Source: Leptospira sp. WS4.C2
GTDB lineage: Bacteria; Spirochaetota; Leptospiria; Leptospirales; Leptospiraceae
Length of the DNA: 64,000 nucleotides
Assembly (NCBI RefSeq): GCF_040833985.1
Contig: NZ_CP162139.1
Span: forward strand, 3,506,501 to 3,570,500
Reading direction: 5' to 3'
Made by a program: the position numbers and the translations under genes
In this document: positions 44,546-52,515 of the stretch, in pieces
Position numbering within the stretch: the first letter of the stretch is position 1
Layout: each line of letters opens with the position of its first letter
The notes under the pieces: generated by a model
Database searches by the model: none
What the model was told of the DNA's origin: nothing
The model's input: the letters and a program-made list of their open reading frames with translations, nothing else

Positions 44546-46222
44546 TTAAGAAGCGAGTGCTTGGTCAAGGAGGTCCTTCGCAACAACGCGAAGAGCCATC
44601 ACTTCTTCTGCACCTTCAAAGATAGAGAATACGCGAGCATCCACAAAGTAACGTGATACTGGATACTCTTCCGCATAACCCATACCACCGTGAATTTGCA
44701 TTGCTTCTCGAGTGACCCACTCAGCAATTTTGGAAGCATACAATTTTACAAGTGTTGCTTCCATTTGACCTTTGTGGTTATCGAGTAGAGTTGCTACATA
44801 GTTAGTGTACTGGCGAGTTGCTTGGACAATCATAGCCATCTTCGCAATTTTGAACTTAGTTAAAGTGTAATCGTAAATTGGTTTTGCGAATACTTTACGT
44901 TCTTGAGAATAACGAAGTGCTGCCTCTAATGCTGCTTGCATCACACCATTGGCACGAGCTGCTGTTTGGATCCGTCCACCAGCAAATCCTTCCATTTGGA
45001 AATAGAATCCTTTGCCACGTCCTGCATCTCCCCCAAGAAGGTTTTCTTTAGGAACAAAGTAATCTTCAAAAGATACTTCGTAGGAGTGCATTCCTCGATA
45101 ACCAATGGTTCCGATTGCTTTTCCTTGGATGGTTCCGCCACCGTCTTGTTTGTAGCTGAACTCATGTCCGTCAAACGAAGGTTTTTCGGCAAGTAGGATA
45201 GAAAGGCCTCTGTGTTTGAGACTTGGATCCGATTCAGTTCTACAAAGGATGAGAAGAAGATTCGCATAACCTGCAAACGTACACCAAGTTTTTACACCGT
45301 TGATGACAAATCCGCCCTCTACTTCTTTTGCCGTAACAGAAACTCCTGCAACGTCCGAACCGTAGTTAGGTTCTGTTACCATGATTCCAGCAAATTTATC
45401 GCCAGATGCAAGGAGAGGTAACCATTTGTTTTTTTGTTCTTCGGTTCCCCCTTTGAGAAGAGCCTTGGACATAATTTCTGGTCTTGTGATGAGAGATCCA
45501 GCAGCACCGAGTGATCCACGGGAAAGTTCTTCAGTTACCACAAGCATTGAGATGTTGTCTGGACGGTCATCTGGTTGGATTCCACCAAACTGTTCCGGAA
45601 TACAAAGCCCGAAACAACCCATGTCTTTTAATCCATTGATGATTTCTTGTGGGATGAGGTCGTCATGTCTGTGGACATGTTCTGCATGAGGAACCACTAC
45701 GTTTTCAGCAAAATCTTTGAAGATTCCGCGGAAGTTTTCGTGGTCTTCCGAAAGGCCATAAGCACCGAAGTGTCCCAGGTCTACGATCTTATCAACGATT
45801 GCTTCGTAGTTTTCCATTTTGGAAGCTGCTTCTACGAAAGTGTTGATCTCATCAGAAAAAAGTTTAGAGAATAGTTCTTGGTAAGTTAGTTCATACTCCG
45901 CGGGGCGAGCTGCGAGTTCAGAACGAATGTTAGAAACAGTTTCAGCCGCAAAAGTAAGGGCCATTTTCTGTTCCATTTCGCCCGTTCCCTTGGAAGCATC
46001 CCAAGCATAAACGATAAAGTTCTCAGCAACACGTTGTTGAGCTGTCATCCAAGCCAATTGGTAAAACACATGTTGCGTTTTGTCCATTTTGCTTACAGAA
46101 ACTTTGCCGTTGTCGGAATTTTTCAGAGCGAGTCGTTTGGTTATATCATTGAGGAGGGCGGCTTGAGCACTAAGAGCCTTCTCCGCCTGGGATTTTTCGA
46201 GTTTCACTGCCGTTGCGGTCAT
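44546..46222 (-). CDS. mcd: Acyl-CoA dehydrogenase, probable methylsuccinyl-CoA type
   Basis: 558 residues. The acyl-CoA dehydrogenase core is from about 155 on (Phe-Gly-Leu-Cys-Ile-Pro-Glu-Gln-Phe-Gly-Gly, Val-Thr-Glu-Pro-Asn-Tyr-Gly-Ser-Asp, Arg-Tyr-Ser-Gln-Glu-Arg, His-Gly-Gly-Met-Gly-Tyr, and the C-terminal Phe-Glu-Gly-Ala-Glu-Glu). The N-terminal extension of about 150 helical residues and total length match (2S)-methylsuccinyl-CoA dehydrogenase of the ethylmalonyl-CoA pathway (about 550 residues) rather than beta-oxidation enzymes (about 380). The pathway link is by length and layout only. A perfect terminator follows. Confidence 0.65.
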   Translation of the reverse strand: MTATAVKLEKSQAEKALSAQAALLNDITKRLALKNSDNGKVSVSKMDKTQHVFYQLAWMTAQQRVAENFIVYAWDASKGTGEMEQKMALTFAAETVSNIRSELAARPAEYELTYQELFSKLFSDEINTFVEAASKMENYEAIVDKIVDLGHFGAYGLSEDHENFRGIFKDFAENVVVPHAEHVHRHDDLIPQEIINGLKDMGCFGLCIPEQFGGIQPDDRPDNISMLVVTEELSRGSLGAAGSLITRPEIMSKALLKGGTEEQKNKWLPLLASGDKFAGIMVTEPNYGSDVAGVSVTAKEVEGGFVINGVKTWCTFAGYANLLLILCRTESDPSLKHRGLSILLAEKPSFDGHEFSYKQDGGGTIQGKAIGTIGYRGMHSYEVSFEDYFVPKENLLGGDAGRGKGFYFQMEGFAGGRIQTAARANGVMQAALEAALRYSQERKVFAKPIYDYTLTKFKIAKMAMIVQATRQYTNYVATLLDNHKGQMEATLVKLYASKIAEWVTREAMQIHGGMGYAEEYPVSRYFVDARVFSIFEGAEEVMALRVVAKDLLDQALAS

Positions 46223-46355
46223 GTGTTTAACGTTCCTGCGGGTGGTTTTCTTCCACTATACGGAAGGAAAGTACCCTGTCATTTTCATTTTTAGACTAGG
46301 TTTTGGGTTCAGGAGGTGAAAACTGGGCAAAAGTACGGGACTAGGAAAGAAATTA

Positions 46356-46832
46356 TTGAAAATCATAGGAATTGATCCTGGATCCCATCGAGTTGGATAT
46401 GCCATTTTGTCCTTTCCCGAAGGTCTTCGTCGCAATCCAACGCTCTTAACTTACGGAACGATTGAAGTCGCACCCAAAACCCCGTCGCCGGACAATTTGC
46501 TCCAAATCCGGACGGAACTTATGGACATCCTCACCGAATTCCAACCGGAAGCGGCGGCTGTAGAAGAATTATTTTTTGTTCAAAATACCACCACGGGAAT
46601 GAAAGTCGCCGAATCGCGCGGTGTCATCCTACTTTCTCTAGGCGAAAAACAAATCCCCGTAGTTTCATTAACGGCCACCCAAATCAAAAAAGGAATCTCC
46701 ACAAAAGGAAACGCTACCAAAAAAGAAGTTCGGGCAGCGATCCAAATGATTTTAGGATTTAAGGATCTCAAAGGCCACGATGACTCTTGGGATGCCATCG
46801 CTTGTGCCTTTGTGGGTCGGTCTTTAGTTTGA
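46356..46832 (+). CDS. ruvC: Holliday junction resolvase RuvC
   Basis: 158 residues, normal length. Cuts Holliday junctions together with RuvAB. The catalytic acids are seen as Asp7 in Ile-Gly-Ile-Asp-Pro-Gly, Glu in Ala-Val-Glu-Glu-Leu-Phe-Phe (about residue 68), and the C-terminal His-Asp-Asp-Ser-Trp-Asp-Ala-Ile-Ala. The start is TTG with AGGAAAG eight bases upstream. ruvA/ruvB are not adjacent here. The 3' end overlaps the convergent SDR by nine bases. Confidence 0.95.
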   Translation: MKIIGIDPGSHRVGYAILSFPEGLRRNPTLLTYGTIEVAPKTPSPDNLLQIRTELMDILTEFQPEAAAVEELFFVQNTTTGMKVAESRGVILLSLGEKQIPVVSLTATQIKKGISTKGNATKKEVRAAIQMILGFKDLKGHDDSWDAIACAFVGRSLV

Positions 46833-47573
46833 TCCACTCCGAGCCTGGTTCATAGACAAAAAGATTTCATCCTTCTTCTCTCGACTGGCATTGGCTGAGA
46901 TTGTAGAAAAACCTGTTGTGATTTCCAGATCTCCCTTTTCTAATCCGCTGATCACAGTATCCGCATATTCATCTAAGTTCAGTCCCGCCGTATGTGTGTT
47001 AGGGATACCTAAATCCGTATCTACCATAGGAGGAGATACCTCGATGATTTTGATTGGTTCGTTGCGAAATTGAAACCTAAGTGTCATTGTAAAAGAGTGT
47101 AATGCTGCCTTGGTGGCACTATACACAGGGGCATAAGCCAGAGGAATGTGCGACAAACCGGAAGTCGTATTTAAAATCGCTGCATTCTTTCTTGCAAACA
47201 GATGTTTGGCGAATAACGTAGAGAGGTGAATCGGAGCACCCAAGTTGATATCAATTTCTTTCCCAAGATCCGACCAAGGTTCGACTTCGTTTAATTTGGG
47301 GTATCTTTGGATTCCCGCATTATTGAATAAAACATTGAGTTCAGGATAATCCTTTGTTGTTGCAAGGAACAATCGTTCCCTTTCCTCGGGGCGAGAAACA
47401 TCACAGAGATAGGTTCCCCAATCAGAATGAGTCTTCTTAATCTCCTCCAGTTTCTTTTCGCTCGTACCGCAAACTAAAATTCGGTTTCCAAGACCCGAGA
47501 GTCGTTTGGCCAAAGCCAATCCAATTCCACTCGTTCCGCCCGTGATCAAAATTGTATTTCCATTCCATTGCAT
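46824..47573 (-). CDS. DltE-like short-chain dehydrogenase under TetR control
   Basis: 249 residues from the ATG at 47573 (GGATGG upstream); a second ATG at 47588 lies inside the operator. SDR signatures: Thr-Gly-Gly-Thr-Ser-Gly-Ile-Gly, Asn-Asn-Ala-Gly, Thr-Thr-Ser-Gly and Tyr-Ser-Ala-Thr-Lys. It resembles DltE-type SDRs of unclear substrate. A sigma-70 promoter with a perfect 17-base inverted repeat lies just upstream, and a tetR gene is divergent, so it is very likely repressed by that regulator. The frame runs on upstream, but the longer form would cross the promoter and is rejected. Confidence 0.87.
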   Translation of the reverse strand: MQWNGNTILITGGTSGIGLALAKRLSGLGNRILVCGTSEKKLEEIKKTHSDWGTYLCDVSRPEERERLFLATTKDYPELNVLFNNAGIQRYPKLNEVEPWSDLGKEIDINLGAPIHLSTLFAKHLFARKNAAILNTTSGLSHIPLAYAPVYSATKAALHSFTMTLRFQFRNEPIKIIEVSPPMVDTDLGIPNTHTAGLNLDEYADTVISGLEKGDLEITTGFSTISANASREKKDEIFLSMNQARSGSN

Positions 47574-47585
47574 CTGATTGCCATC

Positions 47586-47629
47586 CATTTTGTAACTTAC
47601 ATTTATAATATTATGTAAGTTACAAAATG
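47586..47629. promoter_or_regulatory. TetR-type operator over the SDR promoter
   Basis: A perfect 17-base inverted repeat (arms 47586-47602 and 47613-47629, CATTTTGTAACTTACAT) with a 10-base spacer. On the minus strand TTGACA (47628-47633), 17 bases and TATTAT (47605-47610) form a near-consensus promoter reading into the SDR; the repeat covers it, so binding would block RNA polymerase. Further near copies lie toward tetR: 47638-47650 (12 of 13 bases) and 47664-47673 (10 bases), which may serve autoregulation. Confidence 0.88.
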
Positions 47630-47714
47630 TCAAGTCCGTAAGTTTCAAAACTAACGTTTTTTTCATTTTGTAATTTCGAATTGACCAGAAAGGTTTAAAT
47701 CCGAGAATTTCCCT

Positions 47715-48305
47715 ATGCCTCGGACTGGTCTCACCCCTGCGGAAATTCAAGATAAAGCGGTAGAAATTGCCATCGACCAAATGCGGGCCAAAGGATTTGA
47801 AAAGGTTCGTCTGGTAGATGTGGCCAAAGAAATGGGAATCAGCCACGCGGCTCTCTACTCCCATTTTCAAGACAAAACGGCCCTTTTCGATGCGGTATCA
47901 GAGCGATGGCTTGTGAATCTGGACAAAAAGCAAGATTTGTTGGTTCTGGAAAAACGAGATCCCCTACAAAAGATTCTTACATGGTTTCAAAATTTACACC
48001 GTATGAAGTTGGAGAAAGTAAAACTGGATCCCGAATTGTATAAGGCCTTTGATATGGCTGCAGCCGAGTCCAAACCATTCATCCAAACTCATTTGTTAAA
48101 CATGCGTAAGCAGATGTCGACTCTTGTCACAGAAGCCATGGACCAAAAGAAGTTAAAAAAGAAAGAAGTCAACATGGTCACAGAAATCCTAATTACCGCC
48201 GGCACGGCTTTCACTCATCCAAAACTTGTGGCCCAATACTGCGAAGAGGATCGCGAACCTTTGTTAGTGCAGACGATAGAAGCGGTGCTGAAAGGATTGG
48301 CTTGA
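47715..48305 (+). CDS. TetR-family transcriptional regulator
   Basis: 196 residues, normal TetR length. The N-terminal helix-turn-helix reads Val-Arg-Leu-Val-Asp-Val-Ala-Lys-Glu-Met-Gly-Ile-Ser-His-Ala-Ala-Leu-Tyr-Ser-His-Phe (about residues 33-53). The C-terminal part is a helical ligand-binding domain. It is divergent from the SDR gene; the perfect inverted repeat between them is the probable operator, so it probably represses the SDR (and possibly itself) until a ligand binds. The ligand is unknown. Confidence 0.9.
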   Translation: MPRTGLTPAEIQDKAVEIAIDQMRAKGFEKVRLVDVAKEMGISHAALYSHFQDKTALFDAVSERWLVNLDKKQDLLVLEKRDPLQKILTWFQNLHRMKLEKVKLDPELYKAFDMAAAESKPFIQTHLLNMRKQMSTLVTEAMDQKKLKKKEVNMVTEILITAGTAFTHPKLVAQYCEEDREPLLVQTIEAVLKGLA

Positions 48306-48483
48306 AATGATTCGAGGCGTTGTTTTACCCATTATTTCCTGAAAATGGATCTAAGCATGAATTAGTTTCAGAATTACATTTAACTTAATTTATGCGAAAG
48401 CAAATAATTGACTTTATCATACTTCCTGGATTAATACATTCTATTTATTTTTCATCCAATAACAGTTGAAATCGATTTTCTTC

Positions 48484-49014
48484 CTACGTTTTATATCCTA
48501 CCAAAAACCTAGCTGTATTTACATTTCGGATCGTCATAGACTTGTACAATTTATGACTGATTAATTTAGCTAGTTGGCTTTTGTTCACATTTTCTTTTTT
48601 AATATTCCAAAAGATGGCACCTTTGACATAACGAACATCTACGAAATCTTTTTTGAAAGGTAATTCCTCAATTGTCTTTTTGGAATCTACATCAGGAAAT
48701 AAGTAAGCAATGTCCGTTCTTTGTGTTGGATCATTTTGCCAATCAATTGGGATAGCATCTGCAATTTTTTTCATTTCCTTTTCTGTCTTAACGAGAGTTG
48801 GAATTTCAAAATCGAAATTCTTTTCTAAGCCGGTTGTTATTGCTAATAGAACCGTTTTTGGATCATGGTTTGATTCAAAAATAACATTCCCTGAATTGAT
48901 ATAAGTGGAAACTTCTGTAAATCCTAAGGACTCAAAAATGGTCTTTAGTTTTTTCATCTCCACTTTTCGGTTCCCACCTACATTGATTCCTCTAAACAAT
49001 GCGATGTATTTCAT
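48484..49014 (-). CDS. DUF1697-family protein
   Basis: 176 residues. The opening Tyr-Ile-Ala-Leu-Phe-Arg-Gly-Ile-Asn-Val-Gly-Gly-Asn-Arg-Lys-Val and the following Phe-Thr-Glu-Val-Ser-Thr-Tyr-Ile-Asn-Ser-Gly-Asn-Val-Ile-Phe are the DUF1697 signatures. The family is cytoplasmic, widespread and without a known function. Both flanks are AT-rich intergenic DNA of 90-180 bases in which I see no gene. Confidence 0.9.
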   Translation of the reverse strand: MKYIALFRGINVGGNRKVEMKKLKTIFESLGFTEVSTYINSGNVIFESNHDPKTVLLAITTGLEKNFDFEIPTLVKTEKEMKKIADAIPIDWQNDPTQRTDIAYLFPDVDSKKTIEELPFKKDFVDVRYVKGAIFWNIKKENVNKSQLAKLISHKLYKSMTIRNVNTARFLVGYKT

Positions 49015-49072
49015 ATTGATTTTTATCCTTTAAATAGATGCAGAAAATTCAGTCTTCAAACGAAAAGTTAAT

Positions 49073-49082
49073 GTTATGCGAA
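49073..49082 (+). repeat. Intergenic copy of GTTATGCGAA
   Basis: An exact copy of the dispersed 10-mer between the DUF1697 start and the PIN toxin stop. It lies outside any coding sequence. Confidence 0.6.
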
Positions 49083-49103
49083 GTAGGCTATTGCCGGATA
49101 AAT

Positions 49104-49526
49104 TTATTTTTTGAAAGGATTTATAATCTCTAAACTTTCGATTTTCTGATTCGCTTGAAGGTCTTCAGAAAATAATTTTGTACATTTTAACTCCAGAGCT
49201 GCAGCAATAATTAATGTATCATAATAAGTATACCTGTATTTCTCTTTAAGTTTAAGGGAATCAATATAGAAACTAGGTCCTGGATAAAATTTACACAAAG
49301 GCATAAGGATATCTTTGATATAGGTTTTTAATTCGTTGGTTGAAAAATATCCTTTGTTTTTGTTAAGAGCAACGTTCGAAAATTCCTGAATCACTTGATA
49401 ACTGATCGTATATTTACTAGACTTTGTGGCCTCGTCTAGGATATCAATGGCTCTATTTTTTTTGGATGTATCATTGCTAAACTGGTAAAGAATGATATTG
49501 GTATCTAAAAAAACTTTATCTTTCAT
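49104..49526 (-). CDS. PIN-domain toxin (VapC-like)
   Basis: 140 residues of the PIN ribonuclease fold: Phe-Leu-Asp-Thr-Asn-Ile (first catalytic Asp, about residue 8), Glu in Gln-Glu-Phe-Ser-Asn, Asp in Tyr-Tyr-Asp-Thr-Leu-Ile (third acid, about residue 102) and Asp121 in Ser-Glu-Asp-Leu. It overlaps the upstream antitoxin gene by 11 bases, the usual vapBC order. The RNA target is not evident. It is part of a small accessory patch with an Mrr-type gene. Confidence 0.88.
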   Translation of the reverse strand: MKDKVFLDTNIILYQFSNDTSKKNRAIDILDEATKSSKYTISYQVIQEFSNVALNKNKGYFSTNELKTYIKDILMPLCKFYPGPSFYIDSLKLKEKYRYTYYDTLIIAAALELKCTKLFSEDLQANQKIESLEIINPFKK

Positions 49527-49737
49527 TCATTTCGTCACGTGAGAATTTTTTTTCAATTTTGATGTGTTTGAACTTGGCGAGATATTTTTTATAATCAAAA
49601 TCATCATTATTATCATTCGAAAAGTTTTTTAACCACTCAACAAACAAATCATTTAATGACCGATTTATGGACATCGCTTTTAATTTTGCTTTTTCAACAA
49701 GCCTGTCATCCTCTACTCTAAACGTAACATTTTTCAT
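49516..49737 (-). CDS. Ribbon-helix-helix-like antitoxin
   Basis: 73 residues. The N-terminus (Asn-Val-Thr-Phe-Arg-Val-Glu-Asp strand, then Leu-Val-Glu-Lys-Ala-Lys-Leu-Lys-Ala and Ser-Ile-Asn-Arg-Ser-Leu-Asn-Asp-Leu-Phe) fits a ribbon-helix-helix DNA-binding domain, and the acidic/basic C-terminal half would wrap the toxin. It directly precedes and overlaps the PIN toxin gene. A perfect inverted repeat over its promoter is the expected autoregulatory site. Confidence 0.8.
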   Translation of the reverse strand: MKNVTFRVEDDRLVEKAKLKAMSINRSLNDLFVEWLKNFSNDNNDDFDYKKYLAKFKHIKIEKKFSRDEMNER

Positions 49738-49745
49738 AGATTTCT

Positions 49746-49774
49746 ATTTTGCACAGTATTTGTGCAAATGTCAA
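49746..49774 (-). promoter_or_regulatory. Promoter and operator of the toxin-antitoxin pair
   Basis: On the minus strand TTGACA (49769-49774), 17 bases and CAAAAT (49746-49751) precede the antitoxin ATG at 49737. A perfect 8-base inverted repeat TTTGCACA/TGTGCAAA (49748-49768, 5-base spacer) fills the spacer, as expected for autorepression by the antitoxin or complex. Confidence 0.72.
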
Positions 49775-49873
49775 TTTTTTTAATACTGATTATAAATAAA
49801 TTGTAGAACGATCTGCGTAACGATGAAGATTCGATGCCGCACAAGAAACTGCCGCTATTTGTATTACAAACAA

Positions 49874-50731
49874 TCAAAGATCCTTAAACCATTCTTTGTT
49901 GATTTCAATTTTTTCAACAATTTCAATCTCTAAACCTAACTGAAGTTCCTTTAATTTATCTATTAATGCATCTCCATCAATCAAATCAATCGGCGGAGCC
50001 CCGTCTCGAGTTGCTTCCCTAATAGCATCTCTGGTAAAAGAACTTGTAGTTACGAACAAACCTTTATCAGCTCGCCCCTGTAAAGCTCCTCTAAAATCAC
50101 GAACATCAGAAGCAGTGACTGATTTATCTCTATATCTTTTACATTGAAATAACACATTAAAACTTATAAATCCAGCAATTCTAAATATACCTTTCCCATC
50201 GATTCCACCATCACCACTCTTGCCTGTTACTTCTACTTGGTGAAAACCAGATTCTCTAAGGATTCTTTTGAATAATCTTTCAAATGCATCAGGTTTGATT
50301 TCAAAAAGAATGTTTTTTAAATCATTTCTCCAATTTCTGAATTCTTCGGGAGCATCAAGATCATTAATATCAAAATCCTCGTTTTCTGTTTTTTCTTTTC
50401 TCTCTGCTTTACTGAGTGACCTTACTAAATTTACAATATCTTTGGTATTTAATTGATCGGCATTCTTACTTTCACTTGTAAGTGACCAAACACCTCTTGA
50501 TGAATTCTCCAACAATCCGGAACGTTTAAGGTAAGTCCTTGTCCAAGCTAGGCGATACTCAACCTCACTACGAGATCCTTTATCACCATGCGGAATTTCA
50601 AGAATGTCATTTGGTAATTCCATTATGCCAAATACTTTCTCGTTTATTTCATCAATAGTTCCAGAGCCTCCTAATTCTTTTAATGCAGAGATAAGAGGAT
50701 TCATCATTTCATCATAAGTTGGAATTTTCAT
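49874..50731 (-). CDS. Mrr-type restriction endonuclease
   Basis: 285 residues in the Mrr layout: an N-terminal winged-helix-like Mrr_N part (about 1-95, Leu-Gly-Gly-Ser-Gly-Thr-Ile-Asp-Glu-Ile and a Arg-Gly-Val-Trp-Ser-Leu end) and a C-terminal PD-(D/E)xK nuclease with Gly-Asp-Gly-Gly-Ile-Asp-Gly and Gln-Cys-Lys-Arg-Tyr (catalytic Asp, Gln and Lys). E. coli Mrr cuts DNA with certain methylations or under stress. It is AT-rich and next to a vapBC pair, which suggests a defence patch. There is no partner methylase. Confidence 0.9.
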   Translation of the reverse strand: MKIPTYDEMMNPLISALKELGGSGTIDEINEKVFGIMELPNDILEIPHGDKGSRSEVEYRLAWTRTYLKRSGLLENSSRGVWSLTSESKNADQLNTKDIVNLVRSLSKAERKEKTENEDFDINDLDAPEEFRNWRNDLKNILFEIKPDAFERLFKRILRESGFHQVEVTGKSGDGGIDGKGIFRIAGFISFNVLFQCKRYRDKSVTASDVRDFRGALQGRADKGLFVTTSSFTRDAIREATRDGAPPIDLIDGDALIDKLKELQLGLEIEIVEKIEINKEWFKDL

Positions 50732-50761
50732 TTCATTATTACTTTAATTTTAATAGTGATT

Positions 50762-50790
50762 AGGTATAACATCGGCTTAACGTTATACCT
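50762..50790. repeat. Inverted repeat upstream of the Mrr gene
   Basis: AGGTATAAC and its exact complement GTTATACCT with an 11-base spacer, 31-59 bases upstream of the Mrr start. It could be a regulatory site or a recombination site; a terminator is unlikely as there is no U-run. Confidence 0.5.
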
Positions 50791-50873
50791 CAAATCTTAG
50801 TCCTTAATTTGCTATCAATCAGATGGCTTCTTTCGAAACCAACTGATCCATAAACGCTAAAAGATCTTTATCC

Positions 50874-51914
50874 TTATGGCCTTGGGCAAACCAAAAGAAA
50901 ATCCTCAAACACTTGGGAAATCAAAAGTTTATTTTTGAAAACAAGGCCAGTGCTTCCTGCTGAAATTTCTGCACCTTCATTGGCATACACTTCCGTTACT
51001 TCTTTGTTATCTGGATTGATTTTGAAAACACGAGTGGGTGCTAAATTGTTTTTGTTCATAACATGACGAATGAATTTATAAGTAGAATCATGGGCCGCAA
51101 GCCAAAGCATTCCCTTCTCATCTTCCATAATGTTATCTGGTCCCGCACCAATGGCTATGGATTCCAAATACTTTAAATTAATCTTTCCCGCAGTGCGATC
51201 CACTTGGTAGACGCGGATGGCTTTTTCTGCAAACACAGATCGATACAATACTTCCTCGTTTCCTTTTTTACGAACATAAATTCCATTTCCAAGGAGGACG
51301 GGAACTTCCAATGCTTGGAAAGATTTTCCATCATAATAGGCGATGTCGGCACGAGCACTGCGGATGATCATATCCCAATACTTACGTAAGGCATTGCTTG
51401 TTCCATTGTCATTGGATGCAAAAATTTCACCCTCTTCGTTCATAAAGATATCGTTCGGACTTGTGAGAGTGGGATCACTTAATGTTTTTGTATGGGACCA
51501 TTTGCCGACTTTAGATCGTTCAAAAATTTCAATGGTATGAGGAATTTCATCCTCTAAGGTATGTGAGATTACGGCTAATGTATCCACACCGTTCACTTTC
51601 GCATAACTAATTCCATGCGGACGAAAGTTGTTTGGATAATTGGTTTCTATTTTTTTGGATTCTAATTTTTGATTGGTATCTTGAAGCGAAACTTCGAATA
51701 AAGCTCCAATATCTTTCAGACCATTGCGACGTTCATGGGAAGAAACAATGACAGTAGACGTTTCTCGAATGAGATCTAAATCTTCAGGGCCGGGAGTTCC
51801 AGAAATTCGTTCACAGCCGGCGATCGGCTTTTCCTGGATTTGGCCACCGCAATCCAAAACTAGGAAAACGAGGGTGGAAATGGAAAGGAGAGTCCATAGG
51901 GTTTTTACGCGCAT
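50874..51914 (-). CDS. Paraoxonase/arylesterase-like lipoprotein
   Basis: About 346 residues from the ATG at 51914 (longer readings add a tail before the signal). Signal peptide ends in Leu-Val-Leu-Asp-Cys. A six-bladed beta-propeller of the PON/SMP-30 type follows, with Gly-Pro-Glu-Asp-Leu, Arg-Pro-His-Gly-Ile, Ser-Pro-Asn-Asp-Ile, Leu-Gly-Asn-Gly-Ile and Gly-Pro-Asp-Asn-Ile, the calcium-binding Glu, Asn and Asp residues of this family. PON enzymes hydrolyse lactones and aryl esters. It may act on lactones at the envelope; the actual substrate is not known. Confidence 0.83.
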   Translation of the reverse strand: MRVKTLWTLLSISTLVFLVLDCGGQIQEKPIAGCERISGTPGPEDLDLIRETSTVIVSSHERRNGLKDIGALFEVSLQDTNQKLESKKIETNYPNNFRPHGISYAKVNGVDTLAVISHTLEDEIPHTIEIFERSKVGKWSHTKTLSDPTLTSPNDIFMNEEGEIFASNDNGTSNALRKYWDMIIRSARADIAYYDGKSFQALEVPVLLGNGIYVRKKGNEEVLYRSVFAEKAIRVYQVDRTAGKINLKYLESIAIGAGPDNIMEDEKGMLWLAAHDSTYKFIRHVMNKNNLAPTRVFKINPDNKEVTEVYANEGAEISAGSTGLVFKNKLLISQVFEDFLLVCPRP

Positions 51915-52012
51915 CCGACCATTTTGGTTCAGGAATTCAGATTCCTCCAGAAAAATCTTTCTGGACATTATTGTGCACTGCAAAATAATGGAAGCATAAG
52001 GAGTAACATCCG

Positions 52013-52303
52013 ATGAGCAATGTGGAAAACAAGCTTCAAGATATCGTAAATGCTGGAATTGGTGCCGTAAAGACTTCCAAAGAAGTTTGGGAGAAACTTG
52101 TCGTGGACCTAAACGAGAAAAAAAGCAAATTCGAAACCAACTTTCAAAAGTTAAAGGAACAAGGCGAAAGCGACACCAGTGACAATGCCTTAAAAGTAAA
52201 AATGGGTATTGCTTGGGGAATTGTTCGTTTTGACGAACTCAAAGACAATGTAGTTAAGTATTTAGACAAAGTGAAAGAAGGTAACGAAACTAAACCTTCT
52301 TAA
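52013..52303 (+). CDS. Small phasin-like helical protein
   Basis: 96 residues, all helical and amphipathic, with Lys/Glu repeats and a hydrophobic Gly-Ile-Ala-Trp-Gly-Ile-Val-Arg-Phe near residue 65. It has no signal peptide. It resembles phasins or polyhydroxyalkanoate granule proteins in size and pattern, but the link is weak. AGGAGTAAC precedes the ATG. A rho-independent terminator follows. Confidence 0.6.
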   Translation: MSNVENKLQDIVNAGIGAVKTSKEVWEKLVVDLNEKKSKFETNFQKLKEQGESDTSDNALKVKMGIAWGIVRFDELKDNVVKYLDKVKEGNETKPS

Positions 52304-52338
52304 GTTTTATTTTGTATATCACCATCCTGAATTTTCTA

Positions 52339-52373
52339 CCGGCAGGTTTGTTCGCAGGCCTGCTGGGTTTTTT
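52339..52373 (+). terminator. Rho-independent terminator
   Basis: CCGGCAGG and CCTGCTGG pair with one G-T wobble around a 12-base loop, followed by six T (52368-52373). It serves the small phasin-like gene. Confidence 0.82.
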
Positions 52374-52385
52374 AGGAATTGAACT

Positions 52386-52457
52386 TCGGAGTGACCGGAT
52401 TTGAACCGGCGACCCCTTGCCCCCCAGACAAGTGCGCTACCGCTGCGCTACACCCCG
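52386..52457 (-). tRNA. tRNA-Pro (GGG)
   Basis: A 72-base cloverleaf on the minus strand. The acceptor stem CGGGGTG pairs with CACTCCG, the anticodon stem CTTGT/GCAAG holds the loop CTGGGGG with anticodon GGG, and the T arm has the standard GGTTCAAATCC. The C-initial 5' end and the A discriminator fit proline. CCA is not encoded. The anticodon reads CCC and CCU codons. Confidence 0.95.
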
Positions 52458-52515
52458 TGTTCTGAAATCCAAAAACCTTACGATCCAAAACGGGTCAAGC
52501 CTTACTAATAAGAAT

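Noticed and set aside
47574..47870. Longer N-terminus for the SDR at 46824
   Set aside because: It would cross the promoter and operator and overlap the divergent tetR gene; the SDR fold starts at the ATG at 47573.
48306..48483. Possible small gene in the 178-base gap
   Set aside because: The gap is AT-rich with no open frame with a ribosome-binding site; only a 9-of-10 copy of the dispersed repeat is seen near 48390.
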